From Agelas oroides (Eukaryota; Porifera; Demospongiae; Agelasida; Agelasidae), in assembly GCA_949130485.1 (NCBI GenBank), contig OX422184.1:14420405-14484404 (forward strand): DNA of 64,000 nucleotides, written 5' to 3'. The notes beneath the pieces are model-generated. The model saw only the letters and a program-made list of their open reading frames with translations, was not told the origin of the DNA and did no database searches. Both the position numbers and the translations under genes were made by a program. Positions 11,052-21,833 of the stretch are shown in pieces; within the stretch, counting starts at the first letter, position 1; every line of letters starts with the position of its first letter.

Positions 11052-11101
11052 TAGTCTCGTGCCCAGCCGGAAATAACCTACGGAAAATCCGTCTGGTAAC
11101 A
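11052..11101 (+). repeat. Left terminal inverted repeat of the KDZ-like transposon
   Basis: About 50 bp from TAGTCTCGTGCCCAGC to GTCTGGTAACA. The inner block CCTACGGAAAATCCGTCTGG matches the right arm exactly and contains the small palindrome ACGGAAAATCCGT. Confidence 0.9.
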
Positions 11102-11370
11102 TTGCGCGCCTTTCTTGGGCTTTTGCACACGTCAGCAGGGTTTGAACGCGGCCATATATGGACGTTCTCACCTCTACATGGCTTCAATTATCACCAATTA
11201 GCATCCGCACAAGCGCTAGGGCGCCAGTGGGGAGCCATCCCGGGGTACCTTTTCTAAGGTCTCTCCTGATTGGTCAAAACAGCTAAAGTGTGACATGCAC
11301 GTGACCTTTCTAAGCTGTAATTTGATTGGTCAACCAGCTCCATAGATATAACAAACACAAGCAACACAGC

Positions 11371-12130
11371 AAGTGCAAGAAACACAAGAAACAGAGAAAC
11401 ACAAGAAACAAGAGAAACACGAGAAACACAAGAAACACGAGAAACCAAAGAAACACGAGAAACCCAAGAAACACGAGAAACACGAGAAACCCAAGAAACA
11501 CGAGAAACACGAGAAACCCAAGAAACACAAGAAACACGAGAAACACGAGAAACACGAGAAACACGAGAAACACGAGAAACCCAAGAAACACGAGAAACCC
11601 AAGAAACACGAGAAACCCAAGAAACACGAGAAACCCAAGAAACACGAGAAACCCAAGAAACACGAGAAACACGAGAAACACGAGAAACACGAGAAACCCA
11701 AGAAACACGAGAAACACGAGAAACCCAAGAAACCCAAGAAACACGAGAAACCCAAGAAACACGAGAAACATGAGAAACCCAAGAAACACGAGAAACACAA
11801 GAAACACGAGAAACACGAGAAACACGAGAAACACGAGAAACACGAGAAACCCAAGAAACACGAGAAACACGAGAAACACGAGAAACACGAGAAACCCAAG
11901 AAACACGAGAAACACGAGAAACCCAAGAAACACGAGAAACACAAGAAACACAAGAAACAAGAGAAACACGAGAAACCCGAGAAACCCAAGAAACCCAAGA
12001 AACACGAGAAACACGAAAAACAAGAGAAACACGAGAAACCCGAGAAACCCAAGAAACCCAAGAAACACGACAAACACGAGAAACACGAGAAACACTAAAA
12101 ACAACACGAAACACGAGAAACACATGAAAC
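11371..12130 (+). repeat. Minisatellite of 9-bp units in the left arm
   Basis: About 80 units of GAAACACGA, interspersed with GAAACCCAA variants, fill 760 bp. The unit length is a multiple of three, so all frames stay open and give lysine/glutamate/histidine/proline or RNT-type repeats on one strand and VSR/FLV/CFS repeats on the other. These long open frames are artefacts. The same motif occurs inverted in the right arm. Confidence 0.95.
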
Positions 12131-12239
12131 ACAGCAAATATGTGAATTGCAACAAATTCTTCAACATATGCATAAAAACAAGAAGCAAAAAGCAACTACT
12201 GAAAGTTTCAGATACAGAAACCAAAAACAATTAAAACGT

Positions 12240-14074
12240 CAATAATGAGCAACCCTCAGAACTGACATGTATGTGTAATTGTTATCTGACATGTATACAT
12301 ATGAAAAGTTTTTGCAGCATGTCAATACATCAGGATTCCAAGCAGCACAGTAACGTATTGTACTGTGATTGCACATGAGAGTGGATAACGTCAGCCAACT
12401 TCTGTTCACTTAATTGGGGGAGGTTGTTATTTCAAAGGTGATGTGCTCTGTGAGATGGACTTGATAACTCAACCAGACCTTTCTATTACCACCGAAAACT
12501 GGTTGAAGTATGGTGGCGTTGCTGTGAAGTAGGCATGTGAATTGCTAGATGATGTAATCATCACAGAACATGTAACAGCAGAAGTACCCGGTTCAGGCAT
12601 CATCACTTAGGTGCAAGTTTGCACAGGAGAGTTTGTACAAGTTTTCACCAATCCTCACCAGCTTAACACGGATAGTACTTCATACAGTACATGGCTATTG
12701 CAGCTCACCATCTACCACTTGTCATTCTCATCATTGCCACTTGACTTATGCTCTCCCTGCAACATACTTTTCCTCATCCTGCCACCTCACCCTTCACTTG
12801 ACTTGTGCTAACCACTGCCACCTCACACCCACCACGTACTTGACTTATCCTTACCACTGCTGCATTACTTATGCACCTATCAATGTTATTCCAGAAGACA
12901 TTATAGTCAGGGATTTGATTATCTCTGAAAACATCAATATGGCAATGTTTTCCATATACTCCATAGTTGGGTTAAGCCTGAGTGAGCCCCACACTACCGT
13001 GACTGCACTGTGCACGTTTGTGTATGCTTGCTTGTGGCCATACATGTATCTTAATGAGCGCATTAAGAGACCCAGAGCAAAGCCGACCCAAGTTGAAGCA
13101 CGCACTATTAAATGAGCGTTGTGCTGCTCACTCACGCACACCCCGAGATGATGAATCTTCTGCCTAGTTACACTGTATGTGTCAAATCCCCTGTTTTGCA
13201 GAATTCCATCTGACGTCATCACTGCCACACTTTCCGCATATACCGGTATACACGCCACCATGTTGGAAGGCAAGTGATTAAAACGTATGCAAAATTTATA
13301 TGGCTATTCCACAGGCTGGCTTTGAGGTATGGAGCATGTGTTTAGCATTAATTTTAGACTACGCAGAGAGCTAGTATGGACATTCAACACACCTGTACGA
13401 AAGGAATGTTACTTGAAGAAACATTGCTATAGCTGAAAACTGCCATTTTGCCTTCTAAGATGGCAAACACTATTTCTATAACATACCTCTGTTCTGGGTC
13501 AACTGGACAGATTTCAGTACTCAAACCCTCGCCTTGCCCCACTGTAGTCCGTACTGGGGGCAAGTGGATCGTAACATTGATAGGTGCATTACCCTCACCA
13601 CTGCAACCTCACACCTGTCACTTGGTTTATCCATAGATAGACTCCACTATCTATGGTTTATCCGAGGGTTTATCCTCGCTACTGCCGCTTGACTTATCCC
13701 CACCAGTACCACTTGCCACGCAACTCAGTGTCCCGATCACCCCTGGCATATGCAACTCTCCTGTGTGTAATAACCTGGTCAACTAGGAGTCCACACCTGG
13801 CCAGATTAGTAGAACAACGCGTTTCTCTTCCAAGCACAACTCAAATTGACAAACACCAGCTGCAAGGAGCTGAGTTCGAGTCTGGCCATGGGCCATGGGC
13901 CATGGGCATGGGTCCTGGGAGATCTAACGTGGTTCGGGGCGGGCGCGGCGCGGTACATATACGCCGGGCCGGTTGTGTTTCCGTTACGCAAGGTTATGTG
14001 AGTATATGCACCAAATTATATGAGAATAGCAAGTTGTTTGGTTCTCCGTAGCTCTCCATTGAGTCATGTGGCAG
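12240..14074. other. Left subterminal non-coding region of the transposon
   Basis: No conserved coding frame is visible between the minisatellite and the ATPase stop codon. A diverged fragment of the CGAGCCTGAGCAAGCCCC repeat family (see 29372-29836) occurs at about 12968-13075. A GC-rich patch lies near 13930-13975. Confidence 0.5.
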
Positions 14075-16441
14075 CTATATCCGCTGTCGTTTAGACAGGG
14101 GCTCCTGGGCACTGGTAGCCCCACCTGTGGTTTCACCCATGCCAGAAGCCGGATCAACTTCAGTCTGTGGAGTTGTGTATGTCTGAATGTCATCTTCAGA
14201 CTCTTCTCGATCCTCACTGTCTGCCATTGCTATTGAAAATCGAAACGGATATGCAATGCTAAAACAAACTTTGCTGACTGAGTAAGATATAAATTTGTTA
14301 CATACCTTGACGAATGCTTGTTAGTTGCTCATCAGCGATGATTGACTGAGCAATGATGTGGCAGTGTTGTCCAGCTGTATTACCACCTTGTCCTTTTCTC
14401 GCCTTGCAGATCTTGGTGTCAGCACTCCCAGGGTGAAGAAACTTCTGCTGGGATTTTCGGCACTGTGGACTAGCATTCAGTGCTGTTTCCACTTGTGCAG
14501 CGCTGATTTCCATCCTTGGCAGCAAAGCCATCACCTTTGTCACTCGGACAGCCAGACACAATTGTAGGTGGCACTTTGTTGAAACGTCTACACTAACAAC
14601 CTTGAGCAGCTAAAATAGGAAAAGATGTATATTTGCATCCAGGTGATTACTACGCACCTTATTGAAACAATTGCAGTCAACTACATACAAACCTCATTTC
14701 TGGGAATATCAGCAACATTTTGGGCCAGCACAGAAATGAAGCTATCCACCACTTCTCCAGGATTTGAAAGCTGGCTATTGGAGTTGGGGGAGCCTTCCAT
14801 GGCCAGTGGCACCATCTGACTGGATACAAAATCCCAACATGTATCCTCAGCAACTTCACAGAGGTCTGCAAGCTGTAAAAAAACAATGTGCAGTATATGC
14901 ATGGATAAAACAACTACTGGCAGTCTATATATACCTTGAGGAAAAAGTACATGAAGATTGTCATCATCGTTTTGAATCGTGCGTGGGCATTCTGATAGAG
15001 TGCAGACGTGTTTGTGAACAGGTCACCACGCAACAACATCTGTGCATCATTGGTAGTGAACCCAGTACTCAATCGAATGAACACTCCTGCTGATGCTGAT
15101 GCTTTTATGCGACATTCCTTTAGGTTGCTGTAGAGCTGTGGTGCATTTGGCTCATCTTTATGCTCAATAAATGGGATTGAGATGCAGCGAGTGAATGCCC
15201 TTCCCTTTCCACTGGGAAACCGCCAATTTGCTGACAGGATGGGAATTGTGGAAAAACTCTCAACACTGTAGGATCTTGTTCCTCGAGCAGTGTTATTGTA
15301 AGCATCAATGATCAGCTCTTCCCAAATATCTTGGGTTTTCTCATTGATGTCATCCACTGCTATGGGAATGGTGGTACGCTTCAAGGCACCAAAGAGGTAG
15401 GATGCTGTAGTCTGGCTGTTCAAAAGGTGTGTATCGTGTGCACCAAACAACGCAAGACCACACAGGATAGCTTCTGTCTTACAGGATCCAGGCTCTCCAA
15501 ACAGGAATGGTACACCAACGTGACCACATCTAGTGATGATCTGCTCATAAGCTGCTCCCATTATGCATGAAGCCATGGTAGCAAGCCAGGCTATGGCATT
15601 ATCAGGCATAAAAGCCTCAACAGCAGCATAGAGGTCTTTCAATGCTTCACCATCATCGAGTGGCATGCAGATAGTGCAATGTAGTCGTTTTTCACCCTCA
15701 AGACCATTTGCACTTGGTAACCAGACAAACCGTGAGTTGTTGCATTCTACCCAATTACCATCTCGATCAAGCTGTGTGCTTGGAGAAAACATCCACACTT
15801 CATCTCCATCCTGGGTTGTGTTTCGACCAATGACACTTACTCCATTGACAATGCGATGGTTTCCTTGCAGAAATGCACACGTCAGTTCCATGAACAGTCT
15901 CTTGAACTCAACATCATTGCACACCAGGAATAGTGCCCCACCAGGAAACACAAGGTTGATGTGAGCACTGAACTGTTTTAGGTTGGACAGCTCAGACATA
16001 GGTAGAAAGCACTCTCTGTGGAAATAATTGTCCTGCAAATTAGTAACATTCTGTATATGTGATTAATAACTCGCGCTTGCTAGTCTTTTTGCAGATACGA
16101 CATCCATGGACGCATGCCATACAATAGTTATGCTGCATATATTCATGAGTATGCATGTTGGTGCAGCGCGTGTTACCAGGTATTACCAAGCGGGCATGCA
16201 TGCATGCACTATATAATACTCTGCATTAAGATGTCCTTAAGCAATTCCAGCATATATACACTCACCTCTCGACGCCGTCAGGAATGCGCTTTATTAGCAC
16301 CAGAAAACCGGAATCTGCATTCTCAACTGAAGCTGTTAGCTTCAGGGTGAAGTTGGAAACAGGCTCGCTGGTGTTATTGCGCTCATTGCTTCGATGTATT
16401 CCGTCCTCTTTTACGCAGAGAGAAGTGACCGGCATTTTCAT
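14075..16441 (-). CDS. P-loop NTPase of the KDZ-like transposon (5 exons, 631 aa)
   Basis: Exons, in order of translation, are 16441-16266, 16015-14935, 14872-14693, 14609-14306 and 14229-14075. All introns are GT-AG, and the exons sum to 632 codons with the stop. The core has a Walker A motif (GEPGSCKT, roughly residues 225-235) and a candidate Walker B strand (IPIAVDDI). It continues with ILSANWRFPSGKGRAFTR, which looks like sensor and arginine-finger territory. This suggests an AAA+ or helicase/primase-type ATPase, perhaps DUF927- or SF3-like, but I cannot place the family. The tail is acidic and ends SKRQRI, a possible nuclear signal. The gene is divergent from the transposase and shares a 191-bp promoter with it. 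A second ATG (16435) is possible. A role in transposition is inferred from linkage. Confidence 0.75.
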
Positions 16442-16632
16442 ACCTTTGCAACAACTGTCACAAATTGTAGCTAAGAAACCACGGTTGTGAAGACGTTGCT
16501 CATAGCCAATCAGAGCCTCTGATGTTAGAATGAAATACTATTGGCTAATATTTTGCGTACTACGGCGTAGCCATGACATTACGAATAGCAGTAAAGTTTA
16601 CTTTATAGGTGGGCAAAGAGTAAATATACAGT
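16442..16632. promoter_or_regulatory. Bidirectional promoter between ATPase and transposase genes
   Basis: The 191 bp between the two start codons hold CCAAT at 16506-16510 and its inverse ATTGG at 16540-16544, one facing each gene. An AT-rich TAAATATA lies near 16620, just before the transposase ATG. Shared control would make both proteins together. Confidence 0.5.
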
Positions 16633-19600
16633 ATGTGGCGTCTTCCTTCTATTGTGCGAAAAAGAGGTTGTTCGGTGTGTGTGCACTGTGGATGTAGCAA
16701 TGGCAACCGTGCGTTGACTTGCAAGGCATGCAAGAACCAGTTACCCGGTAAAGCAGTGAAACGTCCAAAGCGGCTACTGTCTGCAGATGTGTCTATTCTT
16801 CGCAACGACTCCCAGGAAACTCCAGCAGGAACAAAGATATTTTCTACAAAAGTGAGGAGAGACGGCCCCGACTACCGGACACTTGTGGTTTGCAACGAAG
16901 GCAAGTGGAAATGCTTTTGCAAAGAATGCAACACTGCTCAGGACGCTAGAGAAAGGTCTGCTAGTACCTCCAAGTTGGAGTGTACTTGCCAACACATAAC
17001 CACCGTGCAAGAGGAGTTGCAGTGGCACGACATTGACCAGCTCTCACTCGATACTGATGCCCTATCAAACCTGCCTATTCCGCGTTCTATCAGACAGGAG
17101 CTACAGGCGATGAAAGAAGAAGCCCCAGCTTTGGTTCAGAGAGTTTCCAGTGATTCCTTTGTGGTTCGAAATAGGGAATGCACTCAGGAACATCCGCTAG
17201 GACTCCTGCACGTTCGATTCCGAGCGCAGCAGCCCCTCCCCGAAAGCGGTTGTGAGCCCCGCCCCTTCTTTTATTGCCCTTGTCACACCTTTCAGAGGTT
17301 TTCTTCCCTGCTCCCTGGCCCCGCTACTACGCCAAAGCTCTCTCGCCGGTGTCTGCATTTCTATGTATGCCTGTGGGCCTTTGCAAGCAACAGAAGTCTC
17401 AGAGATGAGTTCTCCTTTTACCTTTCAGGCATAAACAGTGAAGGTGAGGGTGCACGTACTGTATAACAGTTTTATAATATTAACATATAATCATACTGAT
17501 GTTTAGCCACTGGAGACGTGCTCACACCCTTGGAGAAATCACCCACAGTACATTGTGACAGATTGAAAGGTATTGATTTGTTTGTCAATTTTCACCTGAT
17601 TTTTGTTGTAGTGCCAACGTTGACCCGAGAAGCGGCCGTGAAGAACACCATAAGTGCATTTTTGTGTGTTTCTGAGAGCATCCCTGAAGATCCAGAAAGC
17701 ATTTCGAATATACTACAGCACATTGCTACATGCAATGCTCAGGCAGTTATTGGCACACCAGGTGGCACTACCCACTGGCCTGATTTGTTTTATCCCACCA
17801 CCACCCACTGTGTGCTCTGCAACCAAGAGCTTTCTTCTCCCATCCATCCAACAGGCTCAAACAGAAAATCCTACCTGCTGACAAAGGTGCAACTATTTCC
17901 AGTGACAGCAAAAATCAGGAAATGTACCAACCAAGACTGTATGGCAAGATACAGTTACAGTACATGGAGGGAAGGTAACATAATTTTTTTTATTGTGCAT
18001 GTGTTTGTGTTTTGTAGTACAGTTGCATGCAATCATTACACAGTTGCATGCAATTATTAGACAGTTGCATGCAATTATTAGACAGTTACATGCAATCATT
18101 ACACAGTTGCATGCAATATTACACAGTTGCATCAATCATTCCTTAGGTATTTTCAACATCTCGAACAAGCTGTTTGTAACCCTTGACATTCTGTACGACA
18201 TGAGAAACCATGTGGAGAAAGGAGAACCTCCAGGAAACTGCGCAAATGCTATGCTCAAGAGCTGCTGCCTCAGTGTCAATAAGGTTGAGCTTGATGAAGG
18301 CGAGTTCAGGTACCTGGAGCAGAAGCTATATGATGGGTACTATGCATTTGAGGCCATGACAGAGCGTGACTGGAACGAAAGCATCTGTGGGATTTGTGGT
18401 GTTGCCCCTGTTTTTGAGAGTGGAGATGGTAACTGTAAAAACTGCACACCACTACGGATAGGCTAATTAACTTATAATAGATTTGTACTGCACTGTTCTG
18501 TTATTTCCAGTGTGTGTGGTCTGAAACCTTGCCTGCTGATGGCACTGGAGCAGTTGATATGGACGGGTGGTGGAAAGCAATTGAGGACAAAATGATTGAG
18601 GCTGCAGTGTACTATAGTGCTACACCCATCCACCTTAAAGCCGACAAAATTGCTCCATGGATCCCCCCTGCATGCAGAGGAAGAGTGGTGTTAAACACGG
18701 AGCATTTGAAAGGTATGCATCCCCATGTGGAATACTTATCAAGCAGCCTAAAAAGGCTTACAAAACACATTATAGGTTAGTTTGAAAGTGCAAAATATGT
18801 TTCTCAGTACAGTATACAATAAAACTTTTGAGGGGAAGCCAGGGAAAAGGGAAAAATGAGTGAGAAAAGATACTTGTAGCTGAGACAGTTAAACGTTTCT
18901 TGAATTCTGTGTAGGAGGAAACCAACACCACCACCACTCAGGAGATACTCCCACTGGTTGTCCCAAAAAACTTGCTGAAGTTATAAGAACAGGACAATAC
19001 AACCCTGCCAAGGTTGGCAGTACCAGCGCACCTGAACTGAGAGCAGTATGTGAAGCAGTTGACATCCCTGTTGGATTACATCCAACAAAGGTGCTTGAAT
19101 ATTTTTATCTCGACTTAATATCAACCCTTTTCAATTTTAATCCTAGCCTCGTTCCCAGGCCCGTAGGGGTTAAAACCGCGGTTTTAACCCCTACGGGCCT
19201 GGGAACGAGGCTATTTTAATCCATGCTACATGTTTTAAATTTTGCAGCCACAGATGCTTGTTCTTTTGGAGAAGTTGCATTCATTCGTGCTTCAGGGCAA
19301 GAGTGAATGCCACGTATTTGAAGCGGCTCCATCCTGCACTGGTGGGAAAGTCTTCAAAAACTGTAACCACCAGGTAATTTGCATTACTTCAGATGTAGCA
19401 TACATTTATAGTAGTTTACACCACCATGCTGTACATGCAGGTTATATCTGCCACAAAGTACATTGTGCGGAAGGAAAGCACCAGAGATCATGTTGACCTC
19501 CTCCTTTCTTCACGATGCTGGCCTACAGTGTATGCTGTAGACATGGCGTGTGATGTGGTTGCACACATGGAAGTCCGTGAGCCGCAACTAGCAAGTGCCC

Positions 19601-20241
19601 TGTGGGGAGACAGACGAGGATGTTTTGAGGTACCATCAGCAAGTACTCCACCAAAGGTGAGCTACATGCACAAAAGTATAAGTGGTCTAATCTTATTCAC
19701 GCATAAAATATGTTTGCATTTACAGATCATACATGTACAACAGTTGAAAAGCCCCCACTCCTTACCAACTCCATCTGATGTTGCATTGCGAGATCACAGT
19801 TACTGTAGGCAGGTTTTGCACCCTCTCACCCAAACAACAGATAGATACATTGTTGGAGATCGCTTCCATGATGGCCCACGAACATCAGGACACAAGAAAC
19901 CCACATGCAAGTTCCATAACATGCGACTTTGCCCGGAAGTGACACAGTATCAATCAGTGGTGTCAGAGGTGATAAACTCTAAAATAAAGACAGTACGACT
20001 GCAGTCCAGTTCTCAGCAAAACATGCAACATTACTTCTTTTATAACCGGTTAATGGACTACTGGCACAACAAAAGCATCATAACGAAACAGCTACAGCAG
20101 ATGAAAGCTAAACTCCAACAAGGCGAGACTGTTGTTCGTGACCGTCTACACCGCTTTGTGTATGCATGTTCACTATGCAAAACTCCTGGTCATACTCAGC
20201 ATACATGTCAACAACTACCAGACTACATGTCACCACAATAG
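16633..20241 (+). CDS. KDZ-superfamily DDE transposase with cysteine clusters (9 exons, 903 aa)
   Basis: Modelled exons: 16633-17443, 17507-17569, 17612-17974, 18147-18428, 18554-18712, 18915-19090, 19248-19373, 19441-19656 and 19726-20241, totalling 904 codons with the stop. The N terminus has CVHCG...CKACK, then a SWIM-like cluster (WKCFCKEC...LECTCQH), more CxxC pairs, a HHHHSGDTPTGCPKK loop and an RNase-H-like core. Likely catalytic acids are D in VYAVDMACDVV, D in VGDRFHDG (followed by C..H and C) and E in SEVINSKIK. The end is cysteine/histidine-rich (CSLCKTPGHTQHTC). This order recalls KDZ transposases and the transposon-derived part of vertebrate HMGXB3. The exon 4/5 junction is least certain: a stronger acceptor at 18510 would break the frame. 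Intron 3 holds a small tandem repeat and intron 6 a palindromic MITE. Confidence 0.82.
18012..18135 (+). repeat. 21-bp tandem repeat in transposase intron 3
   Basis: About six units of ACAGTTGCATGCAATCATTAC, with ATTATTAG variants, lie just before the exon 4 acceptor at 18146. The palindromic core TTGCATGCAA recurs in most units. Confidence 0.9.
19144..19213. mobile_element. 70-bp perfect palindrome with 9-bp target duplication
   Basis: The 70 bp are self-complementary over both 35-bp halves, start TAGCCTCGTTCCCAGGCC, and centre on CCGCGG. The flanks TTTTAATCC (19135-19143 and 19214-19222) are identical. It lies in intron 6 of the transposase gene, so it inserted after the large element existed. 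Confidence 0.95.
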
Positions 20242-20419
20242 CATAATTATAGACAGCCAAAAGGATGTCAGAAACGAGCAGTGTAACAATGTTAAAATTA
20301 TGTATCAGTATGCATCGTGATTGTAGCATTGTATTTTTCAAACTTTGTATTTCGAGCACCACAAATGCCTCAACAGCATCTTTATGCCATTATAGTCATA
20401 AACTTGCATGAGTCCTAAA

Positions 20420-20545
20420 TCCCACCATAGCCATAACCCTCAGACCTAAATTGTCATAAGTCATAACCATAACTAAATCTAGCCCTAACCCTAACCTTAG
20501 CCCTATTCCCTAACCCTAACCCTAACCCTAACCTTAGTCCTATTC
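20420..20545. repeat. Degenerate CCCTAA (telomere-type) repeats in the right arm
   Basis: Runs of CCCTAACCCTAACC, broken by CCTTAGCCCTATT variants, occur 180 bp after the transposase stop. They match the TTAGGG telomere repeat of most animals, read on the minus strand. Confidence 0.8.
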
Positions 20546-20772
20546 TGAAACCCTAAATCTAAAACCTCCATCAGCCCCACCCTCCTCCCTAACTAACCCT
20601 GTTGGACGATTCTTACCCACCAGTCACTATGTGTGGTTCTTGCATAATGCAAGACCACACACATAATGCAAGACCACACACACTCAGGGTAAGGCTGAGA
20701 AATGTGTTCTTAGCCTTACTCAGTTACTATGTGTGGCTTCTCATGCTTCTTGCATTTCTGAACACCACTCGG

Positions 20773-20999
20773 CAGTTGCTGTGACGGTGTTTCTCAGCAA
20801 CACTCTCCAGTTACTGTGACCGTGTTTCTCAGCAACACTCTCCAGTTACTGTGACCGTGTTTCTCAGCAACACTCTCCCGTTACCGTGTTTCTGGGGTTT
20901 CTCGTGTTTCTCATGTTTCTCAGCAACACTCTCCCGTTTCCGTGTTTCTTGGGTTTCTCGTGTTTCTCAGCAACACTCTCCAGTTACTGTGACCGTGTT
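20773..20999 (+). repeat. 35-bp tandem repeat in the right arm
   Basis: Units of CAGTTACTGTGACCGTGTTT followed by CTCAGCAACACTCTC recur about five times, some shortened, and grade into the GTTTCTCGT minisatellite. Confidence 0.85.
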
Positions 21000-21092
21000 T
21001 CTGGGGTTTCTCGTGTTTCTCGTGTTTCTCGCGTTTCTTGTGTTTCTCGCGTTTCTTGTGTTTCTCGCGTTTCTCATGTTTCTTGTGTTTCT
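20884..21092 (-). repeat. Right-arm minisatellite, inverted partner of the left-arm array
   Basis: GTTTCTCGT/GTTTCTTGT units are the complement of the left-arm GAAACACGA units, so the pair extends the inverted-repeat structure of the transposon. This array is much shorter than the 760-bp left one. Confidence 0.9.
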
Positions 21093-21290
21093 GTGACTTT
21101 TGTTGCTTGTACCTATGATTATTAATGACATCATAATGACATCATCCCTTCTGACCAATCACATTAAGTCTTAGAAAAGCCACTCCGGGACTGTAGCCAG
21201 TGGGCCGCCCGAATAATTGGACATACTACAATTTGATTGGCACGTTCAAATAACTCCGTCGTAAGTAGAAAAGCCCCAGAATCGAGCCCA

Positions 21291-21340
21291 ACGTTACCAG
21301 ACGGATTTTCCGTAGGTTTTTCCAGCTGGTCACGAGACTA
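21291..21340 (-). repeat. Right terminal inverted repeat of the KDZ-like transposon
   Basis: This is the inverted partner of 11052-11101, with a few substitutions next to the tip (GACCAGCTGG for GCCCAGCCGG on the same reading) and a perfect inner block of about 28 bp. Confidence 0.9.
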
Positions 21341-21474
21341 GCGGACCAGAGACTAGATGTATTTTCTAGCGTGAAGTCACGTGGTGTTGCTTAGCCTCGT
21401 TCCCAGCCCTGGGAACAAAACTAGCGCATAATTTGTCAGATATCCCATTCCAGAGACCAGACCAACTTCATGCT

Positions 21475-21824
21475 TAGCCTCGTTCCCAGGCCCGTACCCA
21501 GCCAGAGGAGGTCGGACATGGTTGAACTTTACTAATTAAAATGGCTGAGGTCACACTAATTGATTTTTCGTATCTCAACAGACTAGCTCTCTCGGCTTTC
21601 ACTGAGGTGGGCCCCAGTTTTCAAATCAGGATCCAAGGCTGGATCCAGTCATAGAAAAAGCTAAAAAAAACTTTCTACCTTGCAATATCCAAGATCAATT
21701 AGTGTGACCTCAGTTGTCAATTAGCAAAGGTCAACCATGTCCGACCTCCTCTGGTACCCAGCTTCCCGTCGCTTGCAGTACTGCAAGCGACGGGAAGCTG
21801 GGTACGGGCCTGGGAACGAGGCTA
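21475..21824. mobile_element. Fold-back MITE (350 bp), TAGCCTCG tips, perfect 9-bp duplication
   Basis: The arms run TAGCCTCGTTCCCAGGCCCG to its inverse, with GAGGAGGTCGGACATGGTT and GAGGTCACACTAATTGA mirrored. The flanks CTTCATGCT (21466-21474 and 21825-21833) are identical. The right arm alone carries a 43-44-bp hairpin (about 21756-21800) that interrupts the otherwise matching arms. Confidence 0.93.
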
Positions 21825-21833
21825 CTTCATGCT

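Larger units (their letters stand above)
11052..21340. mobile_element. Complete 10.3-kb KDZ-like DNA transposon
   Basis: The element starts TAGTCTCGTGCCCAGC and ends with the inverted form CACGAGACTA. It is bracketed by the perfect 9-bp direct repeat GCGGACCAG at 11043-11051 and 21341-21349. The terminal inverted repeats of about 50 bp match up to GTCTGGTAAC, and sparser similarity continues inward (TTTTCTAAG, GATTGGTCA, ACAAGCAACA). Both arms then carry related minisatellites in inverted orientation. Between them are two divergently transcribed spliced genes: a P-loop ATPase (14075-16441, minus) and a DDE transposase with cysteine clusters (16633-20241, plus). Both have intact reading frames, so the copy may be active or recently active. 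Size, cargo and subterminal repeats fit the Zisupton/KDZ group as I know it; the 9-bp duplication should be compared with that family. Confidence 0.9.

Noticed and set aside
11310..12230. CRISPR-like look of the GAAACACGA array
   Set aside because: The units are 9 bp and contiguous with no unique spacers, in a eukaryotic transposon arm.
11254..12234. Several open frames of 240-313 codons on both strands
   Set aside because: They are translations of a 9-bp minisatellite, which keeps every frame open; the peptides are pure unit repeats.
21395..21430. Additional TAGCCTCGTTCCCAG hairpin
   Set aside because: Arms are only about 9 bp and the flanks GGTGTTGCT and GCGCATAAT do not match, so insertion as a separate element is not supported.
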